Positions 58,280 through 60,400 of a stretch of DNA of 60,400 nucleotides are shown piece by piece. A model generated the notes under the pieces. It did no database searches and was not told the DNA's origin. It saw only the letters and a program-made list of their open reading frames with translations. The DNA comes from Acanthaster planci. Its lineage: Eukaryota > Echinodermata > Asteroidea > Valvatida > Acanthasteridae. How positions within the stretch are numbered: position 1 is the first letter of the stretch; every line of letters begins with the position of its first letter. The position numbers were made by a program, and so were the translations under genes. The stretch lies in the NCBI RefSeq assembly GCF_001949145.1, contig NW_019091379.1, forward strand, positions 955,425 through 1,015,824, written 5' to 3'.

Positions 58280-60400
58280 TTCAGTGGTGTTTGGTGTTGA
58301 AGACACAGTGGCTATTGCCCAGCGGCATCACAATCATGCACTGCCGTTTGCCGGCAACAATGGACCAAAGAACCTCAACTCTCTCGATCACCAGTGCCGT
58401 GTCCACTCACAACGCGGGACATAGGTGGTGAATTATTAATGCTCCGAGGAGGATCAGTTCATTGGAAATCGATGGGAACTATCAGGCCAACTGATCTTCA
58501 CGGGCAACCTTGCACAGTTGTCACAAATCCTGGAATTGAATGTTCCAACTTTTGTTGCCGCTCTTTAAATTAAGGACGTTTTCGAAACCAATGTTGTACG
58601 CTAAAAAGAAACAAAAGCCAGTGTGGGTTGGTCGTTTTTCAAATGACATTTTTATCAGCACTTTAGCAATGATCGCCGAAATGTGATTGCCCTGAAGAAA
58701 AATGCCTTTCCAAACACTTCCGGAACATATCAAACGTCAGGTTTGTCTCCGTTCGGCTTGGTGCGTCTTCACTTAGGCTCCCCGCTTTAGAGAATCCAGC
58801 TCAATTTAAGGGACATCAAATGATAATAACTATGATAATGAAGGCCTAAACTGAGACTCGTTTGGTCCGTATATCAAAGGCCCACAGAAATTGCGCATGA
58901 TGCGTTCGCGCAAAATACACGGGTGATGGGCCCAATTTTGTGGCTCTGCTCAATACCGCTGACCACATTTGAAGAGTAGCAGCAATACGGTTTTCTTTTA
59001 CCCTTTTTTCTGCAATTGTATGCTCTCTTATCATGAGAACTATTTGACATTCCTGTTGGGTTGGATACATTGCAAAATGCACTAGTTTATATATTGGCAT
59101 TCAAAATTGTTCATGCTTTCCTGCATGGAAAACTGATGGCGCTGTTGCTGTCATGCCATCCAGGGAAGACATGGATCAGTTCAAAGGTTTTCCATTGAAA
59201 GTATGAACCCAGAATTTACTCACGGGAAACATTTCTGGGAGAGGGTTATTTGCTTGCTTACTTGCTTAGTGCTATGTACTCATACAACAATGAATCAGCA
59301 AAGGAAAGACAAGTTAAGCAAAATTCTTGCAGGTTTCTGTGTAAAAACCAGTAATACATTGAGATTTTTCCCGCTTCCCGGGATGGCATCACAGTTTTGC
59401 TCATGAACATGGAAATCTTATTAGCATGAAAACCAAAACGGCTTAATATCCTTCATAACAGTGAAACCAAAATTGAAAAGGAGTTAACTGGAGACACAAA
59501 GGTGTATTTTGAAGATAACTATTAAGTTGTAGTGACCTTTTATCCGCAAGAAAGCAACCCGAAAGCAGTGACTTGTACACTGCAATATTCTCCCTGGCAA
59601 GGTACTTTTGCTGAGGAAATATGATCTATGCATAGCATATTTCTGTGCTCATCGCGCAGTACATGAAATGAGGCATGGGTTTTCCCAAAGACAAGAGCCC
59701 CCACGAGCAAACCGCGCGACTGAGTTTGGCCGTGCGCCGCCTGTTGGAACACTGAACTGGCTCGTTGGGCCCTGCAGATCATGATTACCCCAAGGACTTG
59801 AACTTCCTTCTGATTGTTTTCAGAAGAAGGCTTCCAGAGATGGCCGCGAACTGCAGCCCAAGTAAATATAAGGAAGTATGGAGTGGAACTTCTAAAACGC
59901 ATTAGAACCATAAGGCCATCCATCTCAGCTCAACTCAACCGTCGGTTTTATGAAGAACAACAAATCTAACTTGTCAGATAAATTTTCTGGGTGTTTTTAT
60001 TCAGAGACACAAACTCGAATTTTGTTCTCGCACTTCGGCTTCCGGCACACAACGCGTACTGCATGGAATAGAAGATGAGCAACGAGACAAGGTTTTACTT
60101 TCACGTGGCGAGGTGTTTCCCAGGAGACAGGAGAAAAAGAAACATTTACTCCAGACTTCAAATCGATTGCTCACTCCATCTTTCTCGGCTATAACACTTA
60201 TCTCGTCCGAAATGGATCCACTTCGATGCATCGTCCCCCACGATTTTCTGCTCATGCGTGGGGTATTTGAGAAAGTATCTGGAATCCTTGTCTGCAATGA
60301 TGGCTGGATCAAATCACACTTTCATATGAAATGATTAGTTGGGGGGGGGTAGGAAGATGGAACAAAGGGCAAGGGAATGAAGTGTATACCCAGCAAGAAA
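58280..60400. other. Terminal stretch, no firm gene
   Basis: The first few hundred bases are presumably the promoter of CTHRC1-like C. Two minus-strand frames, 59540-59923 (127 codons) and 60001-60312 (103 codons), read somewhat like protein but show no recognised domain and no clear splice junction. They could be exons of a gene continuing beyond the window. Confidence 0.35.

Overview
This is a eukaryotic, intron-rich, AT-leaning stretch of a draft assembly with one run of Ns (31343-31507). Three things point to a marine invertebrate deuterostome such as an echinoderm, hemichordate or amphioxus: a tandem pair of SLC34 Na+/phosphate cotransporters, a cluster of CTHRC1-like secreted collagen-repeat proteins, and abundant GTACATGTAC-type motifs. 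The phylum is inferred, not proved. No bacterial genes, rRNA, tRNA or CRISPR arrays were seen.

Layout. 1-8.6 kb is mostly non-coding, with a few isolated open stretches on the minus strand that could be exons. 8.6-15.4 kb carries two plus-strand glycosyltransferase genes of the Nucleotid_trans/GT77-like type, each made of a short signal-anchor exon and one long catalytic exon. 17.8-37.9 kb carries two head-to-tail plus-strand SLC34 genes. Copy 1 has a TATA-type promoter and a tiny first coding exon 7.7 kb upstream of the rest. 40.2-42.8 kb holds a small four-exon plus-strand gene model that I cannot name; it starts just downstream of a MITE. 44.6-58.3 kb holds three minus-strand CTHRC1-like genes (A, B and C, from low to high coordinate) with identical four-exon architecture. 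58.3-60.4 kb shows nothing firm.

All nine-tenths-confident models were rebuilt by hand from open frames, splice sites and matching intron phases. The SLC34 models sum to 676 and 671 residues, the CTHRC1-like models to 197, 199 and 193, and the glycosyltransferases to 352 and 313. Within each family the paralogs conserve intron phases, which is strong internal support.

The window is a set of local tandem duplications: 2 + 2 + 3 genes. The phosphate transporters share a 151-nt tract with two mismatches inside more diverged sequence, which suggests gene conversion. They differ in the size and cysteines of the large extracellular loop and in one residue of the electrogenicity triad. CTHRC1-like A and B are about 95% identical over exons 2-4 but have unrelated introns and signal exons. 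Several non-autonomous DNA transposons can be delimited by terminal inverted repeats, three of them with 8-bp target-site duplications that are perfect or nearly so.
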